Shown: positions 16,874 through 26,799, numbered from the stretch's first letter. The stretch: DNA of 64,000 nt from Thermogutta sp039793925 (GCF_039793925.1 NZ_JBAMME010000294.1:1-64000), one strand, 5' to 3'. The notes: generated by a model from the letters alone, not told the origin. Numbers and translations: made by a program.

Positions 16874-19738
16874 TCACTCCCTAAGGGTCCGCCAGATAAT
16901 CCCGCGGCACGCCTGGAGAGTCCATGCCAGTTTCTCAATGTAATAAAGATCCGCTGAACACCACGGAATGTCGAGCCACGTCGCAAGCACATCCGGAGGG
17001 GTCTGCAGAACGAGCGCCTTGGCCGAGAATATCTCCTGAGCCATGCTGGGAAGCGAGAATGGGGATTCGTTCCGCCATGCCAACTCGACATTCCAGGCTA
17101 ACCACCAGGTCGGACGATGATGATCCACATAACGCTCCATGAGGCCCTCCTGAACGGGGCGTGCAAAACGGGCAAGTAAACGAGCCACCTCAGGACTGAG
17201 GTTTCTCCATCGCGCGCACACCCATCTACCCCTCGGGGCTTCTGCAAAAACGCCGTCAATCGGGTGCTGCCACTCGTAGTCGAGTCGCGCGCGGATGGCT
17301 GTTTTTGCCTGGAGAACAGCTTTTTCCTCCACCTCGCCAAGTCCGAACTGCCGAGCGAAACGCGCCGCCGCAATCCAACCGGCGATGACACTGTTTCCCA
17401 AATCCACATCTGACGCGTCACCCGCTAGCGATGTGATTTCCACCAGACTGGCTTTGACTTTCTCACCGAGCTGCGCATCCTGGGCACGAGAAGTCCATAG
17501 CCAAAAGGGATACAGCCGCGCGAGTCTGTTGAAGTGGCGGTCGTCCAAAACAAGACGAGGAAGTCGGGGAACATCATAACGGGTCCTCGGTACCGATCCG
17601 TCAAGTTGCGGTTCGTCCTTCCCAATGTCACTCAGTGATCCACCAGGCTGGAGTTCCCGAGCCACCCAATCTTTTACGTCACGCTGGATTTCTGCGTCGA
17701 GATAGGGATAACTGTAGGCGAGGGCGAGCAACGTTTCGCATGGATCAGCGAAAAAGCGATAGCTTTCAACAGGATGCTTTCCGGCTGGAAAAACGAACGG
17801 AGCCCATGGGCGGGAAATGAGTTCCTTTACCGCCGCGTTCAGTTTCGTGCGAAGTTCACGCTCCAAACCGGCATACTTGTCCCACGTTTGCCCTGAGTCC
17901 ATGGGGACTTCCCAAATCACCTGTTCAATAAACTTTTCATCAACAAATGGGGGCGGTCCGATCTTCGAAAGCGACCGCTGAGACGCCTGCTCTCGAAGCT
18001 CGAGAAACTCAGGAGCCAGCCGCGCGATCCGTGGCGTGCTCAGGACATCCCAATCCCACGCGAGAGAGGCAAGCTTGTCGCGTTCCTCGTTGGTTAAGTT
18101 GGCCCTCGGAACAGTCGATTTCTGAGCTGCCTCCCCGTTTTCAGCCATTTGATAGGCGATTATCGCGCAACCCGCACTGATTTCATGTGTCGGTACATAA
18201 TAGAAGCCGTCGTTAACGATTGTGATCCCTACATCTATGACCGACCCACCACCATAGAGACCCGTTCCTCGCAGGATCCACTCCTTTCCAACGGGAAGTG
18301 ACTCTCCACGAATGAGCATAGTCCAAATACCCAGGGCCTCACCTTTTTCCGGCTCGTGGATGTTCCAGCAGAACGGCTCGGGGTAGCCCCGCCGGCTGAT
18401 CAGATCTAACGCATTGACACTGTCCTGATGGGTATTGATCAGTGTCGTCCCGGCAACGCCGAGGCAGCACTGCTCATCGTGGACGAGGAGCAAACTGTCG
18501 TGCCAGCCATACGTCCGGGTTTCATCAAGAAGAGGCTCGATATTCCCTGTCCGTGTGTCCAGGTAACCCACGTTTAAAAACGGGGAATAGTGCTGATAGC
18601 GACTGCGGAGCAAGGCCTGAAACTTGACAATCACGCGTCCATCCGGGGTGACGACCGGGGGCATTCCCGTGCCGTTCATGCTTTCCGCGTAAACGATAGG
18701 AATCACGCCACGACGTGCGCCTGTGTTCCCGTCGAGGAGGAAGAATGTCTGAAAGTAAGGATTGGCTTCCAGCTTGCGGCGAATCAGCTCCATCTGACGC
18801 TGGTAGGTTCCCGGTTGCGCAAGCAGGCGAAAATTCTCCTCCCGAAGCCGAGCGTTTTCCTCGGGGGAATGTCGCCAGCTCGCGTAGTCGCCGAAGGTTT
18901 CTCGAACCGCTTCCTCCACCACTGTTTGCAACTCTTCCTGGCTGTACAGGGGAGTCGTGGTTACCATCACGGATCCGTCCGGTGCGACCACGGGATAATA
19001 TCCCCGGAAAGTGACACCTGGCAAACGCTCGCTCTGCCACAGGAGTTCGCCGTTATCCACTTTCAAGGCGTAGACACGCATGTCTTCAGCAGCAAAGAAG
19101 ACGCGGCGACGTTCAGGATCGATCGCCGGACTGGCCACCACGGGAGCATCAACGGTATACTCCCACGCTATTTCGCCATCCATGGCTCGCAGGACATATA
19201 GCTTTCCATCCCTTCCGCCAAAGAACGCCTTGCCTTCAAAGACCAAAGGGTTGTTCCACACAGCGGCACCTGTCTGGAACCGCCACAGTTGTGTGCCATC
19301 GTGTGCGGAGAGGGCATACAAAGCGCCATCCGCGCACGGCACGAAAACTCGTTCGCCGTCGACCGCGCAAGTGTGAAGAACCGCCCCAGGCAAATTGACC
19401 TTCCAAATGACACTGCCCTTCAATCCATCTATGGCATGGACACTTCCGCGAAGAGTGCCCACGAAAAGTTTATCTCGAGAGACCACAGGCTGCACTCCAG
19501 ACATGAGCCCTTCATCCGGAAACAGCCGATACCACAACCGCGTAAATGGTGGCCGGAGCGTCGTTTCGGTACTTCCCGATCGACGAATGTCATGAGCAGC
19601 CACAGGCCAGTCGCTGGCATTAATGGGCGCTTCGATGATGACAGTCGCCCCCATTAACAGCCCTGCTATCAGCAGGTGACTGTAATAAGCTGCCCTTGAT
19701 CGCATTTTGCGGCGGACGGGCGACCGAACGTTAACCAT
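16874..19738 (-). CDS. Secreted PQQ-like beta-propeller protein with a C-terminal helical domain
   Basis: 954 residues from the chosen ATG (frame open to 19882). A signal peptide lies near the start (LLIAGLLMGATVIIEAPINA). Repeated blades of the PQQ/PQQL type follow (FVGTLRGSVHAIDGLKGSVIW, FVPCADGALYALSAHDGTQLW, FFGGRDGKLYVLRAMDGEIAW, VFFAAEDMRVYALKVDNGELLW start each with Gly-x-Leu-Tyr and Trp-docking features; positions about 80-210). From about 690 the sequence is mostly helical with Trp- and Arg-rich patches and resembles an alpha/alpha toroid. Substrate and cofactor are unknown; no PQQ-dehydrogenase Cys pair or calcium-site motif is obvious. The start is uncertain: ATG at 19738 or 19705 gives a clean signal peptide; the GTG at 19882 would overlap the divergent gene's leader. 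Confidence 0.7.
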   Translation of the reverse strand: MVNVRSPVRRKMRSRAAYYSHLLIAGLLMGATVIIEAPINASDWPVAAHDIRRSGSTETTLRPPFTRLWYRLFPDEGLMSGVQPVVSRDKLFVGTLRGSVHAIDGLKGSVIWKVNLPGAVLHTCAVDGERVFVPCADGALYALSAHDGTQLWRFQTGAAVWNNPLVFEGKAFFGGRDGKLYVLRAMDGEIAWEYTVDAPVVASPAIDPERRRVFFAAEDMRVYALKVDNGELLWQSERLPGVTFRGYYPVVAPDGSVMVTTTPLYSQEELQTVVEEAVRETFGDYASWRHSPEENARLREENFRLLAQPGTYQRQMELIRRKLEANPYFQTFFLLDGNTGARRGVIPIVYAESMNGTGMPPVVTPDGRVIVKFQALLRSRYQHYSPFLNVGYLDTRTGNIEPLLDETRTYGWHDSLLLVHDEQCCLGVAGTTLINTHQDSVNALDLISRRGYPEPFCWNIHEPEKGEALGIWTMLIRGESLPVGKEWILRGTGLYGGGSVIDVGITIVNDGFYYVPTHEISAGCAIIAYQMAENGEAAQKSTVPRANLTNEERDKLASLAWDWDVLSTPRIARLAPEFLELREQASQRSLSKIGPPPFVDEKFIEQVIWEVPMDSGQTWDKYAGLERELRTKLNAAVKELISRPWAPFVFPAGKHPVESYRFFADPCETLLALAYSYPYLDAEIQRDVKDWVARELQPGGSLSDIGKDEPQLDGSVPRTRYDVPRLPRLVLDDRHFNRLARLYPFWLWTSRAQDAQLGEKVKASLVEITSLAGDASDVDLGNSVIAGWIAAARFARQFGLGEVEEKAVLQAKTAIRARLDYEWQHPIDGVFAEAPRGRWVCARWRNLSPEVARLLARFARPVQEGLMERYVDHHRPTWWLAWNVELAWRNESPFSLPSMAQEIFSAKALVLQTPPDVLATWLDIPWCSADLYYIEKLAWTLQACRGIIWRTLRE

Positions 19739-19981
19739 TACACTCGAAAAACTGGCCAAGGCCAGTTTACGGGGTGACAGAAAACGCACCATGGAATGTA
19801 ACCCCACTTCGCTGATCAAGTTAGAGAAATTCGAAACACGTTTTTGCACATCACCATTGAAACAGCGGGCAGCGCGTCTCACAATAGTGGACGCGGAATA
19901 GTTTCGGTGCCGCGCAGCGCCTTGCAGGTCGGGCCCACGCCGGAACTTGCGAACTTCACCGGGAACGAAGGGAGAACGGTT

Positions 19982-21553
19982 ATGGAACGCGCACTATCTT
20001 TGACCGCCTGCCACTGTTGCCTCAGCCGACGACAATTTCTCCGCGGATGTGCCGGATGTGGCGCCGCTTCATTGGCAGCCGGGTTACCCGCAACGGGTTG
20101 GGCCACCGAAGCGGTAACAGCTTCTCAGCCGAAAGTTCGGGTGCGACTGGTGTTTGCCTGCTGGGCCCTGGTGCAGGATCGTCCGACCTGGCCCCATATT
20201 GGTCACGACATGCGACCGGAAATCGAACGCATCACCAATGCACTCCGCAATGGTTGTCCCGATGTGGAATTTCTCCCCACCGTAGCCCATAGCCCTGCAG
20301 ACGCTGAGAAGATTCTCGCGCAGCATGAGGCCGACAAAATCGATGGCTATCTGGTCTACAACATGAACAACTGGATTCAGGTGTTTCATTCGATTGCCGC
20401 TTCTGGGCACCCCATGCTGCTTGCCGACTATATCTACGCGGGAAGTGGCGGCTTCCTGGTGTACGGGTCACAGTTACGAAGGAAATACAAGAATTTTTCC
20501 CTGATCGGTTCATCCAACACCGAGGATCTTATCGCGGCCGCTCGGTGTTTTTCCATCCTGAAGACGCAGGGGGTGGACGCATTCGTCGCAGCGTGTGATC
20601 GCGTTCGGCAGGAAAGGACTCCCCCTCCGCGATTGACTAAGGTGGCCGAGGATAACCTGGAGCTAGCCTCCGTTGGCAACTGCTTGGAGAGCATTAAAAA
20701 GGCCAAAATCATCACAGTCGGCGGTGGCAGTGAGACGCTGGCCAGAAGTATTGGGGAACGACTGGGAATCGAGGTTGTGCAGGTGACTTTTGAGGAAATG
20801 GCAGAGGCCGCTGACAAAGTTGATCGAGATGCCGCGGACGCGACGGCCGCCCGTTGGAAATCAGAAGCCCAAAAAGTCATCATCGACAATCCCGACGAGA
20901 CGCTGCGGCTTTCGGCTATCAATTATCTCGCTCAGAAAGCGCTCCTGGAAAAATACCAAGCTGAGGCCATCACGATTAATTGTTTGGGCGGATTTTACAG
21001 CGGAAAACTCAAGGCCTATCCGTGCCTTGGCTATGTGGAGCTTCTCAACTCCGGCATGGTCGGGGCCTGCGAAGCCGATCTCAATTCCACGGTGACCATG
21101 GTAGTCATGAATCATTTGGTGCGGCGACCGGGATATATCTCGGATCCTGTGATCGATTCCTCGAAACGTCAGATAGTCTATGCCCATTGTGTGGCCACCA
21201 CCAAGCCGTTCGGCCCCCAGGGACCAGCCAATCCCTACGAAATTCTCACCCATTCAGAAGATCGCCGGGGAGCTTCTGTCCGATCGTTCCTGCCGGTCGG
21301 TTACATGACATCCACTCTCGAGATTTTTGCCGATCGGAAACAAATCCTTTTCCATCGGGCGGTGGCGGCGGAAAACGTTGTCATCGACCGTGCTTGCCGT
21401 ACAAAGCTGGCCTGCGAGGTCCCCGGCGACTTTGAGAAGCTCTTCCTGGGCTGGAGCGGAGGATGGCATCGCGTCACCTTCTACGGAGACCTGGCTGAAC
21501 CGGTCCGCGATCTCGCCCAGGCTCTCGGCTTTGAGCTGGTAGAAGAGGCCTGA
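19982..21553 (+). CDS. Tat-exported L-fucose/L-arabinose isomerase-like protein
   Basis: 523 residues. A twin-arginine signal SRRQFLRG is at about residues 15-22, inside a Cys-rich leader (CHCC and CAGC), with a hydrophobic region ending near ATGWA. The mature part has the fold pattern of L-fucose isomerase-family proteins: a Rossmann-like N-terminal half and a C-terminal part with ACEADLNSTVTM (Glu and Asp in the position of the metal ligands) and IVYAHCVA (His ligand), so the metal site seems kept. Family members in planctomycetes are often annotated only as hypothetical; the natural substrate is unknown. GGGAGA precedes the ATG. It is divergent from the PQQ-propeller gene, sharing a 240-base upstream region. 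Confidence 0.72.
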   Translation: MERALSLTACHCCLSRRQFLRGCAGCGAASLAAGLPATGWATEAVTASQPKVRVRLVFACWALVQDRPTWPHIGHDMRPEIERITNALRNGCPDVEFLPTVAHSPADAEKILAQHEADKIDGYLVYNMNNWIQVFHSIAASGHPMLLADYIYAGSGGFLVYGSQLRRKYKNFSLIGSSNTEDLIAAARCFSILKTQGVDAFVAACDRVRQERTPPPRLTKVAEDNLELASVGNCLESIKKAKIITVGGGSETLARSIGERLGIEVVQVTFEEMAEAADKVDRDAADATAARWKSEAQKVIIDNPDETLRLSAINYLAQKALLEKYQAEAITINCLGGFYSGKLKAYPCLGYVELLNSGMVGACEADLNSTVTMVVMNHLVRRPGYISDPVIDSSKRQIVYAHCVATTKPFGPQGPANPYEILTHSEDRRGASVRSFLPVGYMTSTLEIFADRKQILFHRAVAAENVVIDRACRTKLACEVPGDFEKLFLGWSGGWHRVTFYGDLAEPVRDLAQALGFELVEEA

Positions 21554-21873
21554 CGCCGCCAGGCTTCCCAATTCCCTGTTGCCAGACTGCGGGCTGGCCG
21601 TCCCTGTTACGCGGATGCGTGGATCGTTGCGCGTCGCCCAGCGAATCGCACGATCTGCCCGGTTCGAATGGCGGCCGGGACTACCCGCTCTTGGTTTATT
21701 TTCCAATTGGCCAGGAAGATAAGTTGTGCGCGTCGGAGGCTGGGCTTCAGCACGACTTGGCCTCGCCGATCTGCCTAAGATTAAGGTAGAATAAGTTTTT
21801 CGCAGTTCAGTCCGCTACGGCTGGGCGACCCGATTCCGATGGAGCGACTTGGCCGGGGGCATGACCCGAGGGA
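21554..21873. other. Intergenic region before the signal peptidase gene
   Basis: 320 bases without a credible gene. TAGAAT near 21786 resembles a -10 but has no -35 at a usual distance. No terminator is visible behind the isomerase-like gene. Confidence 0.3.
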
Positions 21874-23745
21874 ATGAGGTTTGGTTCCAGGAGTGAGTTC
21901 AAGCCGATAATCTATCAACCTCTCGAAAAGAAGCCTGGTTCAACAATGGGAGCTTCGCACACATCCGTATCTGGCAAAGGCGGAAAACAGCCGAGTTCCG
22001 GAGAAAAGGCAGTTTCTCGGGGCGTTTCTCCCACCCAACGGCAATCCCAAAAGGCAGAGTACCCTCGTTCGAACTGGCTGCGGGAAGTAGCGGAGGCCAT
22101 CTCCATCGCCCTCATTCTGGCCTTTCTGTTCCGCGCATTTGAAGCGGAAGCCTTCGTGATCCCAACGGGATCCATGGCACCCACGCTGATGGGGCGGCAC
22201 AAGGACCTCACATGCGAGCAATGCGGTTTCGCCTTCCAAACCGGGGCCAGCGAAGAGGTGGACAAACTGACGAACCGTCGGACAGGTACGTACGTCGTCA
22301 GTGCCACCTGCCCCAATTGTCGCTACACGATGTACGTCGGCCCCAACAAGAGAAATGGCCGTCAAACGCCGTCCTACAAAGGCGACCGCATTCTCGTCTC
22401 AAAATACGAATATCACCTGTCACAACCACGGCGGTGGGATGTGATCGTCTTCAAATACCCGGGTGACGCGTCCACAAACTTCATCAAACGGCTGGTTGGT
22501 CTTCCGAACGAAACGGTCAGGATTTATCACGGAGATATTTTCATTCGTCGGGAAAACGAGTCAGGATTTTCTATTGCGAGAAAGCCACCCGCCAAGATTC
22601 TGGCCATGCTGCAACCGGTTTATGACGATGATCATCCACCCAAGAAGCTTCTCGAAGCGGGATGGCCCGAAAGATGGCAGGCGGAAGAACAGCAGGAAGA
22701 CATGTGGAAAACATCCCGGCAGACTCGGGAGTACACAGTGACGGCCACCTCTGGCCAGGAGGCTTGGTTACGTTACCGACATTTTGTTCCCTCGTGGGAA
22801 GTCTGGGAAATGGTGAGTCAAGGGCTGCCGGTGGATTCGCGTCAGGTTCAGCCGCAGCTTATCAGCGACTTCATGGCCTACAACACCAATCAAGGCGAAG
22901 ACGCCGAAGAATTGAGGAATGCCTTGGCGCAAAGCGTTATTCCTCCTCGCGGTGAGCAGCTGGGTTTACACTGGGTCAACGACCTCGCTGTCGAGTGTGA
23001 AGCGGAAGTCGCACCGCCGGGAGCGGAGATTATCTTTGAGCTCACCCGGGGTGGCCAGGTTTTTCGAGCCCGAGTGGATTTCGCAGCGGGGCGGGCAACG
23101 TTCGAAGGGGTAGGTGATCCGCGCTTTGTGGAGACCGTATCCCTGAGCCGACAAGGGCCGGGACGCTACAAAATTCGTTTTGCCAATGTAGATCAGCAGC
23201 TTGTTCTATGGGTCAATGAGCGTCCAGTTACTGTGGAATATGAAACGGACTGGCACGGTCCCACGGTCAGCGACCTGGAACGTCCCGTTCGAATCGGCGT
23301 CCGACAGGGAACGGTCACGCTGCGCCATTTGAAGGTTTACCGCGACGTGTATTACATCGCTCACGAGCGCGGGTCCGGGTTCGTGATGCATGACTTTGAT
23401 TGGGATCAATCCCCCTATCGTTATCTGGGCCGCGGATTCTTCTCGCCAGACGAATTTCGTAAAAAAGTCGCCGAAGTGATGTCTGATCCCTCGCAGTGGG
23501 ACTTTTTTAACACCGGACACGCCCTGGAATTCAGTCTGGGGCCAAAACAATACTTTGTCCTGGGAGACAACAGTCCGCAAAGCGAAGACGGCCGATTCTG
23601 GACCAAGGAACATTACGTGAGGGAAGAGCTTTTAGTGGGCAAGGCCTTAGCTGTCATTTGGCCACACTCCCTGGATCGCATTCCGGGGACAAATATTCCC
23701 ATCCGGTTTTTCCCGAACTTCTGGCGGATGAAAATTGTCCGCTAG
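21874..23745 (+). CDS. lepB: Signal peptidase I with zinc-ribbon and large inserted domain
   Basis: 623 residues, against about 200-320 for most bacterial enzymes. A membrane helix (about 72-90) leads to the catalytic Ser in PTGSMAPTL (Ser100) and the general-base Lys in FIKRLVGLP (Lys205), the Ser/Lys dyad of S26 leader peptidases; the late box GDNSPQSEDGRFW is also present. Between Ser and Lys are two Cys pairs, CEQC (114/117) and CPNC (146/149), a probable zinc ribbon. Between Lys and the late box sits a long extra region; about 370-490 looks like a beta-sandwich (FRARVDFAAGRATFEG, GRYKIRFANVDQQLVLWVNE) as in concanavalin/LamG-like domains. The N-terminal ~65 residues are Ser/Lys-rich and cytoplasmic. 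The SD before ATG 21874 is very close; an internal ATG at 21946 is possible. Confidence 0.88.
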   Translation: MRFGSRSEFKPIIYQPLEKKPGSTMGASHTSVSGKGGKQPSSGEKAVSRGVSPTQRQSQKAEYPRSNWLREVAEAISIALILAFLFRAFEAEAFVIPTGSMAPTLMGRHKDLTCEQCGFAFQTGASEEVDKLTNRRTGTYVVSATCPNCRYTMYVGPNKRNGRQTPSYKGDRILVSKYEYHLSQPRRWDVIVFKYPGDASTNFIKRLVGLPNETVRIYHGDIFIRRENESGFSIARKPPAKILAMLQPVYDDDHPPKKLLEAGWPERWQAEEQQEDMWKTSRQTREYTVTATSGQEAWLRYRHFVPSWEVWEMVSQGLPVDSRQVQPQLISDFMAYNTNQGEDAEELRNALAQSVIPPRGEQLGLHWVNDLAVECEAEVAPPGAEIIFELTRGGQVFRARVDFAAGRATFEGVGDPRFVETVSLSRQGPGRYKIRFANVDQQLVLWVNERPVTVEYETDWHGPTVSDLERPVRIGVRQGTVTLRHLKVYRDVYYIAHERGSGFVMHDFDWDQSPYRYLGRGFFSPDEFRKKVAEVMSDPSQWDFFNTGHALEFSLGPKQYFVLGDNSPQSEDGRFWTKEHYVREELLVGKALAVIWPHSLDRIPGTNIPIRFFPNFWRMKIVR

Positions 23746-23995
23746 AGCGCACCCCAATAACACAAATTGCTCTTTTGACAATGGCGGGCGTCCTACCCGA
23801 ATGTGCCCCCGGTCGCACGGTGTCGGACTAGCGCGTAAAGGGCTGTGTGCCAGGGATCCTACCGACCCGGGGTTTCGCGATCAGCTCGTGTGCGTTGAAA
23901 TTTGGTATTCTCTGAAAAACCGTTTTCTGACAAAATGGGCGCCTTGGCGGGATGTCGTTCGCATTGCGGAAGAACCCTGCGAGAAGGAGCCCCAC

Positions 23996-24793
23996 ATGCG
24001 CCTGCTAGTCGGTAAGTCCAACCCAGGGGAAACGGAAGTTGGCCCGCATATCCGAGCGACGCCGGGTGCCATCCTTGCCGCATGTGGTCTGGTGAAAAGT
24101 TTTGGCAAACGTCGGGTGGTGGACGGCGTGAGTTTTGAGGTCTGGCCGGGCGAGATTGTGGGCCTGCTCGGCCCAAACGGGGCGGGAAAAACGACAAGCT
24201 TTCGGATGACGTGTGGTCTCATTCGTCCCGACGCCGGTCAGGTTTTCCTGCAGGGCAAGGACGTCACTCACTGGCCTATGCACCGCCGAGCACGCGAGGG
24301 CGGCATGAGTTACCTCGCCCAGGAATCCAGCGTCTTCCGCAAACTTACTGTGGAAGAAAATCTTCTGGGCGTGATGGAGCTATTGGGTTTTGATCGCCGA
24401 ACCCGTATCCGGCGCTGTGCCGAGTTGCTCGAGCAGTTCGGCATCACCCACCTGGCAAAGGCGAAAGCGGCAGGGCTGTCAGGCGGTGAACGTCGACGTC
24501 TGGAAATCGCACGCGCGCTCATCGCCAACCCGCGGATTATTCTTCTCGACGAGCCGTTCACGGGTATCGATCCAGTGACGGTGGACGCAATTCAGGAAAT
24601 CATCCGTTCTCTCCGCGCCCAGGGGATCTCTATCCTCATCACAGACCATCAGGTGCGGGAAACCCTTCAGGTGACAGACCGAAGCTATGTTATCCGAGCG
24701 GGAAAGGTCCTCTGTCATGGGACACCGCAGGAAGTCCTGGCTAATCCCGAAGCCCGCAAACATTACTTCGGTGACGATATGCACCTGACGTAA
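23996..24793 (+). CDS. lptB: LPS export ABC transporter ATP-binding protein LptB
   Basis: 265 residues, E. coli LptB being 241; about 22 extra residues precede the ABC domain. Walker A GPNGAGKTT (59-67), Q-loop in SYLAQESSVFRKLTVEENL, the LptB-typical signature LSGGERRRLEIARAL, Walker B IILLDEPFTGIDP and the switch His in ITDHQV are all present. LptB powers the LptB2FG complex that extracts lipopolysaccharide from the inner membrane. The ATG at 23996 is chosen over the much longer frame because AAGGAG (23984-23989) lies 6 bases upstream. lptF/lptG are not adjacent; the preceding gene is signal peptidase I. A region of about 250 bases separates them. Confidence 0.93.
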   Translation: MRLLVGKSNPGETEVGPHIRATPGAILAACGLVKSFGKRRVVDGVSFEVWPGEIVGLLGPNGAGKTTSFRMTCGLIRPDAGQVFLQGKDVTHWPMHRRAREGGMSYLAQESSVFRKLTVEENLLGVMELLGFDRRTRIRRCAELLEQFGITHLAKAKAAGLSGGERRRLEIARALIANPRIILLDEPFTGIDPVTVDAIQEIIRSLRAQGISILITDHQVRETLQVTDRSYVIRAGKVLCHGTPQEVLANPEARKHYFGDDMHLT

Positions 24794-24868
24794 CTGGAAA
24801 GTCATCCTACGAGTTGCGTTCCAAACCGGATCGTTCTGTGGATGGTCGTTGTTCAGAGCGCGGAAAAC

Positions 24869-26101
24869 CTAAGGTTCCTCTTCTGTCAGCTCATCTACCC
24901 AGGATAGAAGTCGGGCAAACTGTTTGCCGAAGTCGTGCTCCGTGGCGCCCTGAGGGCTCTTGAAGAAGCACGCGAGAAACGGCATAAGGCCCACATGCCC
25001 GGCACGGATGGCCCGTTCGGTCAATCGGGCAAGATCGAGAATAAGGGGTGCGGCGAGAATAGAATCGCATCCTTGCCAGATCACCTGGAGGACCATCGGT
25101 ACGCCCAGAAAACCAGTAAAGTGAACATGATCCCAAGCCGTTTTCCAGTCGCCTAGGTCCTCCAGATATTCAATGGTCACGATCGTAGCCGGCTTGTAGC
25201 CGAGGATCTCTGATAACACACGATCTTTAGTGGCGACTTTGCTTTGCTTGTGATTGGGGCTATCCAAAATCTTTCCGTCGAGATTTCCGAAAATATTGTG
25301 CCCCACCCAGCTCAGCACGCGGAGATTTCTCGCACGAAACATCGGTGCAAGCACCGTTTTGAGCAGGGTTTCACCAGTTTTTCCGTCGCAGCCCATATAG
25401 GCCACTTTCCGGCGCTTGGCCAGCTCGTCCAGCGCAGGCAGGTTGCAACCCAGCGACGGCGTGAAATTCACGTACGCACACCCCGCCTGCATTGCAGCGA
25501 TCGCATAGAGGGTGCTGGGGGGAAGCCAGGCCTTGCTGCTTCGCCGCAGCTCAGCTTCGACCTCGTCATACTTTACCGGAAATCTTTCCGCATCTACAGG
25601 CGGTTCCGTCGAGGCCACGTTGACAACCACGACGTGCTCCAGTTCATTCTTTCGGCGAAATCTTTCCAGGTCCTCGCGAATGCGGCTCACCGCGTCCCAG
25701 GGAGATTCGTTCTTTGGTACATCGGGTCCAGCAAGCCCCACGATCGTCGGCGAAGCACCCGACACGGTGCCCGGTTGAATCCGCGTCTCCACATCCTCAA
25801 GTTCCGATCGAAGCGATTCCACAAACTCGCTATCGAAAGTGCGGTTCTTTCGGGCAAAATCCTGGGCTTCGGCGAGCAGATGAGTGGACCGGATTTCATG
25901 ACCGCCTAACACCCAGTCACCCCACGGCAAAAGTCCCAGTTTTTGAAACTCCGGGAGAGCGGTCACCATTCCCGTGGAGTCGACCAAATTTCTGCGTAAT
26001 GCTGATAGTCCCAGGGCTACGCAGGTGCCGATTCCTCCTCTTGCGCCAATCAACCACAAACCAACTTTTCGCCGTCCGGTCGTAATATCGTTCATGGGCA
26101 C
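24869..26101 (-). CDS. myo-inositol-1(3)-phosphate synthase family protein
   Basis: 410 residues. An NAD-binding glycine motif GARGGIGTC lies near the start, and the family hallmarks follow in the second half: SWVGHNIFGNLDGKILDSPN, VIWQGCDSILAAPLILDLARL and a Lys-rich loop GCDGKTGETLLKT. This enzyme converts glucose-6-phosphate into inositol-phosphate, feeding phosphatidylinositol or inositol-based solutes. The GTG at 26101 has GGAG 7 bases upstream; the nearby ATG 26095 is 13 bases from it. It stands alone between convergent lptB and a gene-free upstream region. The loop differs from the eukaryotic version, consistent with the bacterial/archaeal branch. Confidence 0.85.
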   Translation of the reverse strand: MPMNDITTGRRKVGLWLIGARGGIGTCVALGLSALRRNLVDSTGMVTALPEFQKLGLLPWGDWVLGGHEIRSTHLLAEAQDFARKNRTFDSEFVESLRSELEDVETRIQPGTVSGASPTIVGLAGPDVPKNESPWDAVSRIREDLERFRRKNELEHVVVVNVASTEPPVDAERFPVKYDEVEAELRRSSKAWLPPSTLYAIAAMQAGCAYVNFTPSLGCNLPALDELAKRRKVAYMGCDGKTGETLLKTVLAPMFRARNLRVLSWVGHNIFGNLDGKILDSPNHKQSKVATKDRVLSEILGYKPATIVTIEYLEDLGDWKTAWDHVHFTGFLGVPMVLQVIWQGCDSILAAPLILDLARLTERAIRAGHVGLMPFLACFFKSPQGATEHDFGKQFARLLSWVDELTEEEP

Positions 26102-26799
26102 TTTTTCACTCCGAGATGCTCAGTCTTACTTTTCCTAATCACCGACTATTAACTGTGATTCTAACATTGTCTATGCTCCGGCAACGCCTGGCCAGCAAGA
26201 GCTGAGTCGCAACGGCCAACCCTCTTGTCCTAAGGAAAGCACGCACTTCTGCGTGGATAGGCGGATGTTCCTTCGATGGCTGGCTGAATGCTGTTCGCAA
26301 GCTTTTTAGCAAACCGGATACCATATGTCTGGGTCGCAGAAAACCTAAACCAGCCAAATCACAGAAAAGAGACAAGTCGACAAACCCAACACCCATTGCG
26401 CTGCGCGACAGAAATGTCGCGCAACTCGACACGGAAGCTATTACTCCAAGATTTCGTGACAATACTTTGCTCGCTGCTCGAGAGCCAAAACTCACAGCCG
26501 CGGGATCGAAGTGTCAGGGGGTGTCAAAAGCCTACCCCTACCGGGCTGAGTTGCGTGGTGCGCACCCCTTTTTAGCGGCACGGTAAAAGCGGGGATAAGG
26601 CAGTGGATCTCCCGTTGCGGGCCGACGGCTTCGGGAGGATAATAAGTGGTTTCGCAACACGCCAATTTCCGTTGCCGGCATCGCGCCTGCCAAGTGGGGG
26701 TGTTTTGCCGAGGCATGTTTCTTTGTACTATTGGAAACCGTTGGTCGTTAGCCTGATTTGTATTCGCTCGCTAAAGACTAAGAGAACCCCAACAAAGAT
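26102..26799. other. Gene-free region between divergent inositol-phosphate synthase and aminotransferase genes
   Basis: About 700 bases. Short frames on both strands lack SDs and recognisable products. A gap-free palindrome GGTGCGCACC near 26564 is followed by a short T-run on the plus strand, but with no loop it is not a convincing terminator. Promoters for both genes should be here, yet I see no clear consensus pair. Confidence 0.35.

Noticed and set aside
26139..26495. 118-codon minus-strand frame in the gap before the aminotransferase gene
   Set aside because: No SD, no recognisable domain, and Arg/Ser-rich composition typical of chance frames.
26552..26580. GGTGCGCACC followed by a T-run as terminator
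   Set aside because: A palindrome without a loop, not behind any gene on the plus strand.
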